A DNA stretch of 64,000 nt from Peronospora farinosa (taxonomy: Eukaryota; Oomycota; Peronosporomycetes; Peronosporales; Peronosporaceae). A program made the position numbers and the translations under genes. Where the stretch lies: positions 1 to 64,000 of the forward strand of contig CANTFK010000825.1 of NCBI GenBank assembly GCA_947646735.1, in the 5' to 3' direction. The notes under the pieces are model-generated. The model saw only the letters and a list, made by a program, of their open reading frames with translations. It did no database searches and was not told the DNA's origin. Positions 51,072 through 61,188 of this stretch are shown here, in pieces (position 1 is the first letter of the stretch; each line of letters starts with the position of its first letter).

Positions 51072-52862
51072 GCCCGCCGCGTGCTTGCACGAAAGAACTC
51101 GTCAATGACGTCACACTGTTCTTTGGGTAAAGGCCACTGCCGTGTTACACAGTATTTGGTTCCGGGAACCAAGTCAATTTCATGACGTACGCCCCTATCA
51201 GGTGGTAGAACCGACGGTGGATCGTGACACACCACGTCCTGGAATTCTTTTACCAAAGGATAGTAGGGATCTGAAGGGTCCTTTAGAATAGATGCCCCAC
51301 TACGTGCACTTAGTGCCGCTTTGGTATCTTCAAGGACTGTCTCATCGACAAGCGAGGATGAGTTCAGCTCGAGGTTAGGTCGAATGACCACCATATCGGA
51401 CAGAGCACCTGCCTTCAAGGCCTGATGAAATTCATCCACAGACATTTCGCCTAGCTCTAAAAGAGCATTTAATGATGGGAGGGCCTCAAGGTCAACCTCA
51501 CCATCTACATCACCTGTCACTCCGTTGACCAGGGTGTACAACTGGTCATTGACATTACTATGCGATAAAACAGACGCTTTGCGTCTCGCAGCCGCCATCT
51601 GGCGACGCTGCCGTCTCCTTGACGAGACCGTACTCTTCAAAGTACTTGGGATGTTATCGCCCCCAAGGTCAACAGACCCCTTGTCGTTTACCTGCCCTAT
51701 GTAAGGGCCGATGTCATTACCGACACCCAATGGGTCACTAGTACCAGTGACTTCACTAACAAGGTCATTGACCTTCACTCGCTCTATACGAGAGCCGATG
51801 TCATTACCGACACCCAGTGGGTCACTAGTACCAGTGACTTCACTAACAAGGTCATTGACCTTCACTCGCTCTATACGAGAGCCGATGTCATTACCGACAT
51901 CCAGTGAATCGCATTTCCAGCCAATATCACTAACAAGGTCATCGACCTTAACTTGCTCTATACGAGAGCCGATGTCATTACCGACATCCTGTGAATCGCA
52001 TTTACAGCCAATATCACTAACAAGGTCATCGACCTTAACTTGCTCTATACGAGAGCCGATGTCATTACCGACATCCAGTGGGTCACTAGTACCAGTGACT
52101 TCACTAACAAGGTCATTGACCTTCACTCGCTCTATACGAGAGCCGATGTCATTACCGACATCCAGTAAATCGCATTTACAGCCAATATTACTATGAGTAT
52201 CACTTAACGGAGTACGTGCCGTTCCACTAAGTGTCATTGAGCTCTGCTCGACACTATTATTGTTGACATCGGAGTTTATCAACTCAGACACTCCAATGTC
52301 CAGCACATTAACTGAATCAGTTAATGGCTCGCGCCAATAGCACTTTTGTTTTCTAGCGAAGGTGGGTTCATGACTCTCCAAAGCTTCGCTAGGAACATTG
52401 CGCGTTGCGCCTAAAGTTTTGGATCTCCAATCGATCCACGGCTCATGGCGTTCCAGCCAGGCCATACCGAGAATGAGATCATATCTCGAGTCCAAATCTA
52501 GGACAAGACAGCATTCAACCTTATTGAAGTCTAACAACTTCACACCTAAGTTCAACGAAATTTTAGGAACGGTGACACGTACACCTGTCGCAAGACGAAC
52601 GGTTATACTGTCACCCTCTTGCGCTTCTAGCGCCTTAGCATACAGCTGACTCCTTTCAAGGTAACTACGTCGGACATAATTACCCGACGCCCCTACGTCA
52701 ATTAGAACTGATCATAGCTTCTCAAAGCCTTTAACGGTTGCCGACACAACCAACAAGCCTGGCTTTTATTCCTGTTCCATGGAAGCTTTCACAGAACCAC
52801 CTGGGGCTAAGCCCTGTTTACCTTTACCTCCTAAAGATTCAACAGAACTTAGTTCTTTCCCA
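51060..52862 (-). pseudogene. Aspartic protease and RT N-terminus of element D, with repeat expansion
   Basis: Protease: [20 protein letters not shown] (~52710; D-V-G-A-S instead of the usual D-S/T-G-A), [43 protein letters not shown] lies just upstream of the active site ([11 protein letters not shown]), also present in element F. Then six 29-residue repeats and the RT lead-in ([20 protein letters not shown]). Confidence 0.82.
51700..52195 (-). repeat. 87-bp tandem repeat (29-aa unit, six copies) in the protease spacer of D
   Basis: Units of the form LVS([18 protein letters not shown]) followed by [11 protein letters not shown](R/Q)VKV(N/D)D. Two sequence types alternate. Element F has a single unit at the same place, so the array expanded in D. 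Confidence 0.9.
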
Positions 52863-52878
52863 GTAGGGCGCCCCGCGC

Positions 52879-53881
52879 CTACTGGGAGTCGACATTTTCC
52901 CCTGCGGTGCTCGCCTTTTGGCTAGGAGCAGGGCTTCGGCTTTGCCGATTTGAACGTTGCTTTCGCAACGGACAGCTAGGGCGGAGATGCCTAGTGCTTC
53001 CGCACATGTAACATCTACGGATGCTACCTTGCTGCTCAGCAGCTTGAAGCTCAGCTTCTTCAGCATGGCTGAGATCCATGGGTTCCGCCCTATTAGAGGC
53101 ATTTGAGTTATACCATGGCAGACCATATCGAGCAGATTTAAAAGTAAATTCAGCGTTAAATGCTACGCTTACTGCCTCCTCAAAAGTTGAAGGCTGGACA
53201 CGGAAAACTTCCGTCCTGGCGACCCCAGTGCGAAGTCCCTCCATAAAAATGGTTACTCGGACTTCCTCTGCCAGTGGGTCCTGCTGCATAGCAGCAATGA
53301 GAGTTCTCAACTCTTGGACATAGTCCGACAATTCTTTCTTACCCTGTCGGGTAGCTAAGAAGCGTAAGTGCACACGATATGCCTGATTAGGCGGTGCAAA
53401 CACGCAAGTTAATTGCTTTTTAAGCATCTCCCATGTGGGAAATGCAGCATTTACAGAGACACCGCTCGTTAGAGCCCACTCTCTAGCTCTTCCACCGAGC
53501 TTAGAAATGGCCAAGCCAACTCGTTGCTTATCGGATGCAAGCATGGCGGCATCCATTGCCATTTCAACTTCTCGGATCCAGAGGAGAAGGTTCTCTCCCT
53601 CCTTCCCCTCGAAGGTCTTGACACTTAAAACAAGTGGACGAGCCTTTGGCTCTGCATCGGTCACAGGTACCGGAATGTACTGTATAGGCGCGGCTGACGC
53701 TGCCTGGTCATGGACCTGCCCGAGGAGCGTTGCCTCATAACGCATAAAGGCCTCAAGACGAGCATTTAGAACCTCGGGGCTTTGGGCCAAAAGGGCCTCG
53801 ATTTGATCAGGCCCAGACGAACGCAGATAGTTTATCTAAGGCGAGTCGTTGTGCCTCAGAGAGGTGATTTTGATTCTCCAT
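52879..53881 (-). pseudogene. gag of element D, one frameshift near the start
   Basis: ATG at 53881 ([20 protein letters not shown]), then an extra base at ~53815 relative to element F, then a 303-codon frame: [20 protein letters not shown], capsid domain ([60 protein letters not shown]) and one zinc knuckle [14 protein letters not shown] (~52960), ending in a basic tail. It would assemble the particle and bind RNA. Confidence 0.88.
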
Positions 53882-53921
53882 TCTCACAGAGGGTCAGTCT
53901 TTAAAGACTCAGGTGTAGGAT

Positions 53922-53939
53922 TGACTACAAGTGCTACCA
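53922..53939 (-). other. Primer-binding site of element D
   Basis: The minus strand reads TGGTAGCACTTGTAGTC two bases after the LTR end CTACA. Confidence 0.75.
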
Positions 53940-53941
53940 AG

Positions 53942-54580
53942 TGTAGCGGAGCTGCACAGCTCTTTAGCCAGAGGAAGACTTTCGGCTGGAAGCCTCTTAG
54001 TTCGAGAGAACTAAATAGAGTTAAGGCTAAAAGCCACTTAGTTCTAAGGAACTAAGTATTCGACGTTAAAGTCACCCTCTTCTAAGGAAGTAGGAGGGAC
54101 TCTTAGTCAGCAAGCAATAAGCTTAAGGTTCAGAGAACCAACGCACAGAGTGCAAGAGCAAGCTAGAAGCTTAAAGGTTCAGGGAACCAACGCACGAAGT
54201 GCACAAGAGAACAAGTCAGAACGACTTGTGGTCTTAAACTCAAAAGGAGAACTGATTTTATTTATGCTTTAAGATATTATGAATAGTCCTACTTTAAGTA
54301 CACTACACTAGATTAATTACTATAATAGTAGTTATTATATGCAGACTTTGCTATTGAACGACGTATCGTCTTAACATCTGTGTATGATGTACTTAATGGA
54401 GCGTTATCGATTTATCGAATCCTAATCGGTAAGATACGGTATTACCGAATACCGTATCTTAACGCTCATACTTAATACCTCTCTAACGAGAAGTATAATA
54501 ATGCATTATATGCAATACAAAGGAGAGTTTAAGCGTAAACTCTCGGAAAAACGTTACAACCGTCGTGTAACCCCGTTACA
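53942..54580 (-). repeat. 5' LTR of element D
   Basis: Same as 46472-47110 except for four transitions at the far end. Confidence 0.9.
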
Positions 54581-54585
54581 CCTCC

Positions 54586-55020
54586 GATGGCGAATTCGAA
54601 ATCCAATCGAGACTGTCATGCTCTAATGGTCCACTTTGGTTCACACAGCGTGAAAGTGCCCAATCCACACAGGCTTCGACTGTTACATCAAAACGAAAAT
54701 GGGTGCAGCGCAAAAGTTTGTTGGTGAAGTATGCTTTCTCTGCGGTCCAAACTAAAAAATAGCAGTTTAACAAGTAACTACGTATGGAGTTGAATTATAC
54801 TGCGCAACTATCACAACAATTGAGAAGCCTTTTAGTGGTGACGACAGCGAACCCCTTCTCCCAAGAGCGGTTTATGAATGACACATTGTTTGCATCTTAT
54901 GCTGCGAACAACTTGCTGATTCAGAGCCTTTATAATCCATCGCTAAATACGTACATCCGAAAAGTTTTCGATGGAAATATAGGCTTTGTACTCCGTAAAT
55001 GTGGCTTGATTTTAATTTGA
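54586..55020 (+). pseudogene. BK/Slo-type potassium channel, RCK2 region, 3' part
   Basis: Continues the gene fragment interrupted by D. Includes NPFSQERFMNDTLFASYAAN and LLIQSLYNPSLNTYIRKVFD, corresponding to the QPFA...DSLM...YFN...LIRTL region at the end of RCK2 in BK channels. The frame 54784-55020 is open but the upstream join has stops. The C-terminus is not recognisable beyond 55020. Confidence 0.65.
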
Positions 55021-55943
55021 AGCCTCGCACCGCTCTCGACTCACAGGGCTTGCCAAACGCGATGGCTTACTACTTTTTTGGAAGGTCAATCTAGTTTACC
55101 AAAGTAATCCTTTTCCAGACTAGCGCTAGGATGTGTCTAGTCCATGATGTATACGCCAAGCGCGCATCCGCTACGCTACGATGGCATCAGTCAGTCACTC
55201 ATCCATATAAACATTTTGGTACCAAGAAGCTTTTCTCAAACATGTCAAGCGTTAATGTGATTTAGGGGGACGACCCTCCATTCCCAATTCCAATATATTG
55301 TCTACAAAGATTGCGATGGACGAGGAAGGTCTGCCAGAGTCGTATACGGCTTGATACAGTTTTAGAAACGGCGTTTCAGCTTGTTCGCAAGATTGTTGAG
55401 AGCCATGACATTGATCAACAGGAAATCTTGTCGCCGTCATACACGATATTTCGAGAAAACTAATATATGTACACAAGGGTATGAGGCATCTTTAAATCTA
55501 CCTTTGACCTGGTGAAAACCGATTGGTAGGGTATGCGCTACTCCCGACGTCATGTATATAAAGAGCTCTCCATACAGCAGCTGCCGTTTTAGGTAAAACC
55601 TTGTAGAAAGGATATTTCGATGAGGGCTGGAAAACCTTTTTCATGTCGATAGCTTCAAATGTTATAAGGCTCATGGTAGTAACAATCGTCCTATAATACC
55701 ATACACGTGGTATCGGTATTCTACTAGCAGCTTGATTCAAGTTTGTGTGCCACTGTAGTACTGATAGTACGGTCTATAACAGGTCAATGAACAACGATTA
55801 TGGTCCGCGATAGCAGCAAGTGTGGTAAGTATTTAATTGTTCACCCCTAGCTCATCACTATTTAGTCCGAAAGTCACCTCGTTAAGTAAGCTAAGCTAAC
55901 TTCTTCACCAGGATAACTAAAAAGGCAATCACGACCACGAAGA
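55021..55943. other. Unassigned stretch
   Basis: No gene recognised. Two short minus-strand frames (55476-55252 and 55740-55498) have no motif I can name; the second (KVLPKTAAAVW) could be part of a decayed effector, but this is a guess. Confidence 0.3.
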
Positions 55944-56351
55944 TCATGAAATATATATATACTTCGGGTTTCCGGTAAAATAGACCCCCGAACTCCCTCT
56001 CATTCTAAATAGAATTGATTTTGGCGGCTTCAGTCGGAACCTGGTAGTTTTGGGGTCCTTCTGCAGGATCGTAGTGAGTTTGGAGTCCTCCTGCAGGCCC
56101 TTCGCGGTGAAAACGCTTTTGAATCTGTCGAAAATATTAAGAATTCGCTCTTCCCCCATGTCATCTTGGACGGCAACAGTCTTCATAGTGTTGTGGTTGC
56201 GAAGGGTAGCGGTATCACTTTCGATGGGGGTCTTGCTGGCGTCGAATTGTAGATTCTTCTCTTCGACGCGTTCCTCATTCTTGGTGACGTTACAGAGGCA
56301 CATACTGTGTGTGGCCACCACCAGGAGAAGCAACAAAAAGGTGATATGCAT
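55944..56351 (-). CDS. Candidate secreted effector with EER motif (135 aa)
   Basis: ATG at 56351. A clear signal peptide (MHITFLLLLLVVATHS, residues 1 to about 20), a polar region, then TLRNHN in place of a canonical RXLR, followed 11 residues later by DDMGEER, the dEER motif of oomycete host-translocated effectors. Next comes an amphipathic segment (ILNIFDRFKSVFTAKGLQED) like the start of a WY-type domain, and a basic C-terminus. The length is typical of small effectors. The degenerate RXLR and the lack of a full WY domain lower confidence; it may be truncated. No intron seen. Confidence 0.5.
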   Translation of the reverse strand: MHITFLLLLLVVATHSMCLCNVTKNEERVEEKNLQFDASKTPIESDTATLRNHNTMKTVAVQDDMGEERILNIFDRFKSVFTAKGLQEDSKLTTILQKDPKTTRFRLKPPKSILFRMRGSSGVYFTGNPKYIYIS

Positions 56352-56844
56352 CGGCAAGTTGCTTGTTTCAATGTGTGATAGATAGAAAGCTAATTGTCGA
56401 ATAGCTTATACTTATCATATACCGATCGGTCCATCCGGCGTGTACAAGTGACCTGTCAATTCTATGCTTCGTGGCAGTATAAAGTAAAGCAGTATAAGTG
56501 ATGGGACCGTGGTCAGTTTGTAAATTAACCTCCTAAGACATGCATATGAAAAAGAACACGTGCTGCGGCAGCTGTTCCTAGCCCATCCCAATCCCAATGA
56601 CGATTGGACAACCAATTAGAATGATGTCCTTTACGGAGCTATCAAACATAGAATGCTAATTCCTGTGGTCGTTTGGAAACCATAATCATGTCGACGATAT
56701 TATTTTGGTGCATTCTATCGGCTACATACGCGAAAAGCGACAATAATGTCTGCGTACCGATCGTTTCGCATAACTGATAAATACCACTTCCCAATGTATG
56801 CCTTCAAGCAACAACGAACAAAAACGGAGATATCCGAGAGCCAG
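56352..56844. other. Upstream region of the effector candidate
   Basis: Presumed promoter side of the effector candidate and the left flank of element F. No motif recognised with confidence. Confidence 0.3.
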
Positions 56845-58100
56845 GGGGTAAATGCCACTCCCGTGTTACGCAGTATTTGGTTCCAGGAAACAAGTCAATC
56901 TCATGACGTACACCCCTATCAGGAGGTAGAATAGACGGTGGATCATATCACACCACGACCTAAAATTCCTTAACTAAAGGATAGTAGGGATCTGAAGGGT
57001 TCTTCAGAGTAGATGCCCCACTACACGCACTTAGTGCCGCCTTTGTGTCTTCGAGTATTGTCTCATCGACAAGCGAGGATGAGTTCAGCTCAAGGTTAGG
57101 TCGAATAACCACCATATCGGATAGATCTCCCTCCTTCAAGTCTTAATGAAATTCATCCACAGACATTTCGTCTAGCTCGAAGAGAGCATTTAATGACGGG
57201 AGGGCCTTAAGGTCAACCTCGCCATCTACATCACCTGTCACTCCGTTGATCAGGGTGTACAGCTGTTCACTGACATTATTACGCGATGAAATAGACGCCT
57301 TGCGTCTCGCAGCCGCCATCTAGCAACGCTGCCGTTTCATTGACGAGACCGTACCTTTTAAAGACCATAATCCCGAAGGTCGTTGGTTTCCTCGACCTTA
57401 ACCTGCTCTATACGAGAGCTGATGTCATTATCGATATCAAGTGGCTCAATATTACTATGAGTTTCACTCAACGGAGTACGTGCCGTTCCACTAGAGGTCA
57501 CCGAGCTATGCTCGACAATATTGTTGTTTACGTTGGATCTTATCAACTCGGACACCTCAATGTCCAGCACGTTAACTAATTCAGTTAATGGCTCGCGCCA
57601 ATAGAGCTTCTGTTTTTAAGCGAAGGGTGGGTTCATGACTCTCCAAAGCTTCGCTAGGAACATTGCGCGTTGCGCCTAAAGTTTTGGATCTCCAATCGAT
57701 CCACGGCTCATGGCGTTCCAGCCAGGCCATACCGAGAATGAGATCATATCTCGAGTCCAAATCTAGGACAAGACAGCATTCAACCTTATTGAAGTCTAAC
57801 AACTTCACACCTAAGTTCAACGAAATTTTAGGAACGGTGACACGTACACCTGTCGCAAGACGAACGGTTATACTGTCACCCTCTTGCGCTTCTAGCGCCT
57901 TAGCATACAGCTGACTCCTTTCAAGGTAACTACGTCGGACATAATTACCCGACGCCCCTACGTCAATTAGAACTGATCATAGCTTCTCAAAGCCTTTAAC
58001 GGTTGCCGACACAACCAACAAGCCTGGCTTTTATTCCTGTTCCATGGAAGCTTTCACAGAACCACCTGGGGCTAAGCCCTGTTTACCTTTACCTCCTAAA
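56845..58100 (-). pseudogene. Protease and RT lead-in of element F
   Basis: Protease with the same [36 protein letters not shown] and the same upstream TGA as D. The 29-residue unit is present once ([16 protein letters not shown], ~57400). Several stops and frameshifts between 56900 and 57640. Confidence 0.8.
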
Positions 58101-58186
58101 GATTCAACAGAACTTAGTTCTTTCCCAGTAGGGCGCCCCGCGCCTACTGGGAGTCGACATTTTCCCCTGCGGTGCTCGCCTTTTGG
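57627..58186. repeat. Tract identical to 52362-52921 of element D
   Basis: From gtgggttcatgactctcc to gctcgccttttggcta I see no difference between the two copies, whereas both flanks differ at many positions (left: aagcgaaggg/agcgaagg and beyond; right: ctaaaagcagggta/ctaggagcagggct). Confidence 0.75.
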
Positions 58187-59143
58187 CTAAAAGCAGGGTA
58201 ACGGCTCTGCCGATTCTGACGTTGCTTTCGCAACATATAGCTATGGCGGAGTTGCCTAGTGCGGAATCACATGCAACATCCACGGATATTACCTTGCTTC
58301 TCAGCAGCTTGAAGCTCAGCTTCTTCAGCATAACTGAGGTTCATGGGTTCCGCCCTGTTAGAGGCATTTGAGTTATACCATGGCAGACCATAGCGAACAG
58401 ATTTAAAAGTAAATTCAGCGTTGAACGCTATGCTCACTGCCTCTTCGAAGTCGAGGGCTGGACACGAATAAACTCTGTCCTGGCGACCACAGTGCGAACT
58501 CCACCCATAGAAATGGTTGCTCGGACTTCCTCTGCCAGAGGGTCCTGCTGCATATCAGCAATGAGAGTTCTCAACTCTTGGACATAGTCCGACAATTCTT
58601 TCTTACCCTGTTGAGTAGCTAAGAAGCGTGAGCGCACACGATAAGCCTGATTAGGCGGTGCAAACTTACAAGTTAATTGCTTTTTAAGCATTTTCCATGT
58701 GGGGAATGCGGCATTTACAGAGACATCGCTCCTTAGAGCCCACTTTCTTGCTCTTCCACAGATCTTAGAAATGGCCAAGCCAGCTCGTTGCTTATCTGAC
58801 ACAAGCATGGCGGCATCCATTGCCATTTCAACTTCCCGGATCCAGAGGAGAAGATTTTCTCCCTCCTTCCACGCAAAGGTTTAAACGTTCTAACGAGTGG
58901 ACGAGCCTTTGGCTCTGCGTCGGGCACAGGTACCGAGATATTTTGCGCAGGTGCAGCTGACGCTTCCTGGTCGAAACACCTGCCCGAGTAGCGTTGCCTC
59001 ATAACGCATGGAGGCCTTAAGGCGAGCATTGAGGACCTTTGGGATCCTGAACCTAAAGAGCCTCGATCAAATCGGGCCCAAAGAACGCAGATAATTTATC
59101 TAGCGCGAGTCGTTGCGCCTTAGAGAGGTGATTTTGACTCTCC
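58104..59143 (-). pseudogene. gag of element F
   Basis: ATG near 59143 ([20 protein letters not shown], in frame where D is shifted), then a TAG and frameshifts; capsid part 58826-58434 ([40 protein letters not shown]). The zinc knuckle is degraded (CCESNVRIGRA region). Confidence 0.8.
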
Positions 59144-59194
59144 ATGTTCACAGAGGGTCAGTCAGGTGTCATATTGACTACAAGTGATACCAAG

Positions 59195-59876
59195 TGTAGC
59201 GGAGCTACACTGTAGCTCTAATTCAGATGAAGACTTATTAGGCTCAAAGCCTCTTAGCTTTTACAACTAACTGGCTTATAGCCTTTGTAGTCTTTTTTTA
59301 GAACTAAATATATGTTGATGGCTCAAGCTGCTTAATTTTAAGGAACTAATTAAACGACTACGAAGTCTACCCGTTCTAAGAAAGTAGGAGGGACTTTTAT
59401 TCTACAAGCAATAAACTTCAGGTTCAGAGAACCATCGCACAGAGTGCAAGGACAAGCTAGGAGCTAAAAGGTTCAAAGAACTAACGAAGTGCACAAGAGA
59501 ACAAGTCAGAATGACTTGCGATCTTAAACTCAAAAAGAGAGCTGATTTAATTTATGAACTAAGATTTTATGAATAATCCTCCTCTAAGTACCCTACACTA
59601 TAATAATTACAATTACTGTATAGTAATTATAGTATGTCATTGCTTGTATCTGGATATGAAATCATTCAATTATCAGTGTTTGTTGTACTTATTACTACTG
59701 TATTAATTGTGAAACTGATACCAATAGTATAAGGTATAACTAATACCTTATAATATCATTAATCTTTAATAGCTTTTTTGAAGGATCGGTATTAAAAAAA
59801 GCATAATATGCAATATAAAACTCAATCGTAATGTACTTTCGGTGTGATGTTACAACCGTCGTGTAACCCCGTTACA
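59195..59876 (-). repeat. 5' LTR of element F (682 bp)
   Basis: Plus strand TGTAGCGGAGC ... CCCCGTTACA, a diverged relative of the D LTR (shared aaccgtcgtgtaaccccgtt at the end). The PBS TGGTATCACTTGTAGTC lies next to it. Confidence 0.85.
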
Positions 59877-60325
59877 ATCAAGCTAATATAGAGTTTTTAC
59901 TGACAATCAAAAACGATGCAATCAAGTAAACACGGCTTGATTGTTGTTGGTACTAAGCATAGATACGGAGCGGCTTGAAATAGCTCCTTTGCTGGGTAAG
60001 TAACGTTTATCGTCAAACACAATATAAGTGCACATAAAGGCAGCTTTCCTGCGTGAGTATACATTATACAGTGTTTTTGTCTGCTTCATATATGTCGGTC
60101 GTCCCTTTTTTTGTAAACCCGTTCAAGCTCTCCAAAATATTTTGTTAAGTAAGCTTTACGAATATAAACAAATATATTCTAGGAGCCCCAGGCTGGGGCT
60201 CCTTGCTGGAATCCCTCTCTCGTATAGTTTGTCACATTGAAATATTTTGATTTTCTTTCCAGTTGAGAAAAACATCACATGAAGAAATTAGTTTCTCAGT
60301 TAAGAAAAAGTATCCCATTAGGAAA
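59877..60325. other. Upstream of the Uma2-like gene; possible intron
   Basis: A good 5' splice site (GGGTAAGTAA, GT at 59996) and a good acceptor (TTTTCTTTCCAG, 60251-60262) bracket a possible 266-bp intron just before the open frame. No upstream coding exon could be supported. Confidence 0.3.
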
Positions 60326-61188
60326 ATGAACATGACCGATAAGAAGAAAGAACAGCAGGAGAGTCTTGCGCAGCTCGTGCGCGACTTGGAAACGAAAGAG
60401 ACTTTGTGTCACGTCAAGGAATATCCTGAAGTGGAACTAAAGAAGTTGAATGAATACGTGAAGAAACACGGTCCACTCGTGAACCCCGTTTTTGGTGAAC
60501 AACCGGCATTTTTCATCGACGAAGGCCGCTTTGTTCCCTATCGAATGTTCGTGTACGGCAATTCGATAGTGACCACCAAGATCATAAGAATCTTGGATGA
60601 ATGGGCGAAGTGGTCAGGAGATGGAGGCAGAGTAACCATGCAAGGAGAGTTCATTTCCGGCACTGATGTTCGATTGCCGGCAATCGCGTACACGCCTCGT
60701 GACACACATAGAGGTTCGTCGAATGGGTCAACGTGGACGTACCATGGAGAGCCGTCGCTCCTACATTCGTTGTTGAGATTGATAAGCTCTCTGGTCAAGG
60801 CTCCCAGCGCAGCGCTCTCGATCGAAAGATGCGAAATGAATATTTCAAGCATGGCGTCCGTTTGGGTTGGCTGATCGACCCACGCCCAGGTTATCAGCAC
60901 ATGTATGAGTACTATCTCGACGAAACTGGAGGCGTGCAATGCTCTGACAACACTGCTTGGAGAGATCTTAGTGGTGGCAATGTTCTTCCTGGCTTCACGC
61001 TTATGAGTACGGTTTTGGAGATGGTCCTGAATCAGGATCCAGGATCGTCAGAAGAAGAAGAAGTTGATTTGGAATGTCCTTATCCAACATGCAGACAACG
61101 ATTCAGATATCCTGGTGCTTTCACCGCTCACGTTGAATGGCACCGTGCCGAACGTGCTCGTCAGAAGTATTTAGCGAAACGAATGTAA
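60326..61188 (+). pseudogene. Uma2-like (PD-(D/E)XK) endonuclease domain with C-terminal C2H2 zinc finger, one frameshift
   Basis: First frame (ATG 60326 or 60332): charged N-terminal helix, then VNPVFGEQPAFFIDEGRF and RLPAIAYTPRD. Second frame: APTFVVEIDKLSGQGS, ALDRKMRNEYFKHGVRLGWL, IDP and GGNVLPGFTLMS, the classic Uma2 pattern (VEI..., K...Y...GV...WLIDP, LPGF). A missing base near 60755 separates them. The usual catalytic PD reads PA (RLPAIAY), so even an unshifted protein may be inactive. An acidic SSEEEEVD tract precedes one C2H2 finger (CPYPTC ... HVEWH, ~61075). Uma2 domains are common in bacteria; the finger fusion points to a eukaryotic, perhaps transposon-domesticated, form. Confidence 0.7.

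Larger units (their letters stand above)
46472..54580 (-). mobile_element. Ty3/Gypsy element D, near complete (8.1 kb)
   Basis: Two 639-bp LTRs (46472-47110 and 53942-54580) with four visible differences, flanked by the 5-bp duplication CCTCC (46467-46471 and 54581-54585). Sense order on the minus strand: LTR, PBS, gag, protease with tandem repeats, RT, RNase H, integrase, chromodomain, overlapping antisense ORF, PPT, LTR. Three or more single-base frameshifts (gag ~53815, RT ~51080 and ~50590) make this copy non-autonomous although it is young. Confidence 0.92.
56845..59876 (-). mobile_element. Truncated element F (D family): LTR, gag, protease
   Basis: 5' LTR (59876-59195), PBS, gag, protease and the first part of RT, then the sequence ends abruptly near 56845 (gggtaaatgccactcccgtgttac, matching 51123-51150 of D). 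Everything downstream is missing. It is 85-90% like D by eye except for a ~560-bp tract that reads as identical. Confidence 0.85.

Noticed and set aside
51711..52196. 161-codon plus-strand frame opposite the D protease spacer
   Set aside because: Shadow of the 87-bp repeat; no homologous frame in F, and it is not at the position of the antisense ORFs.
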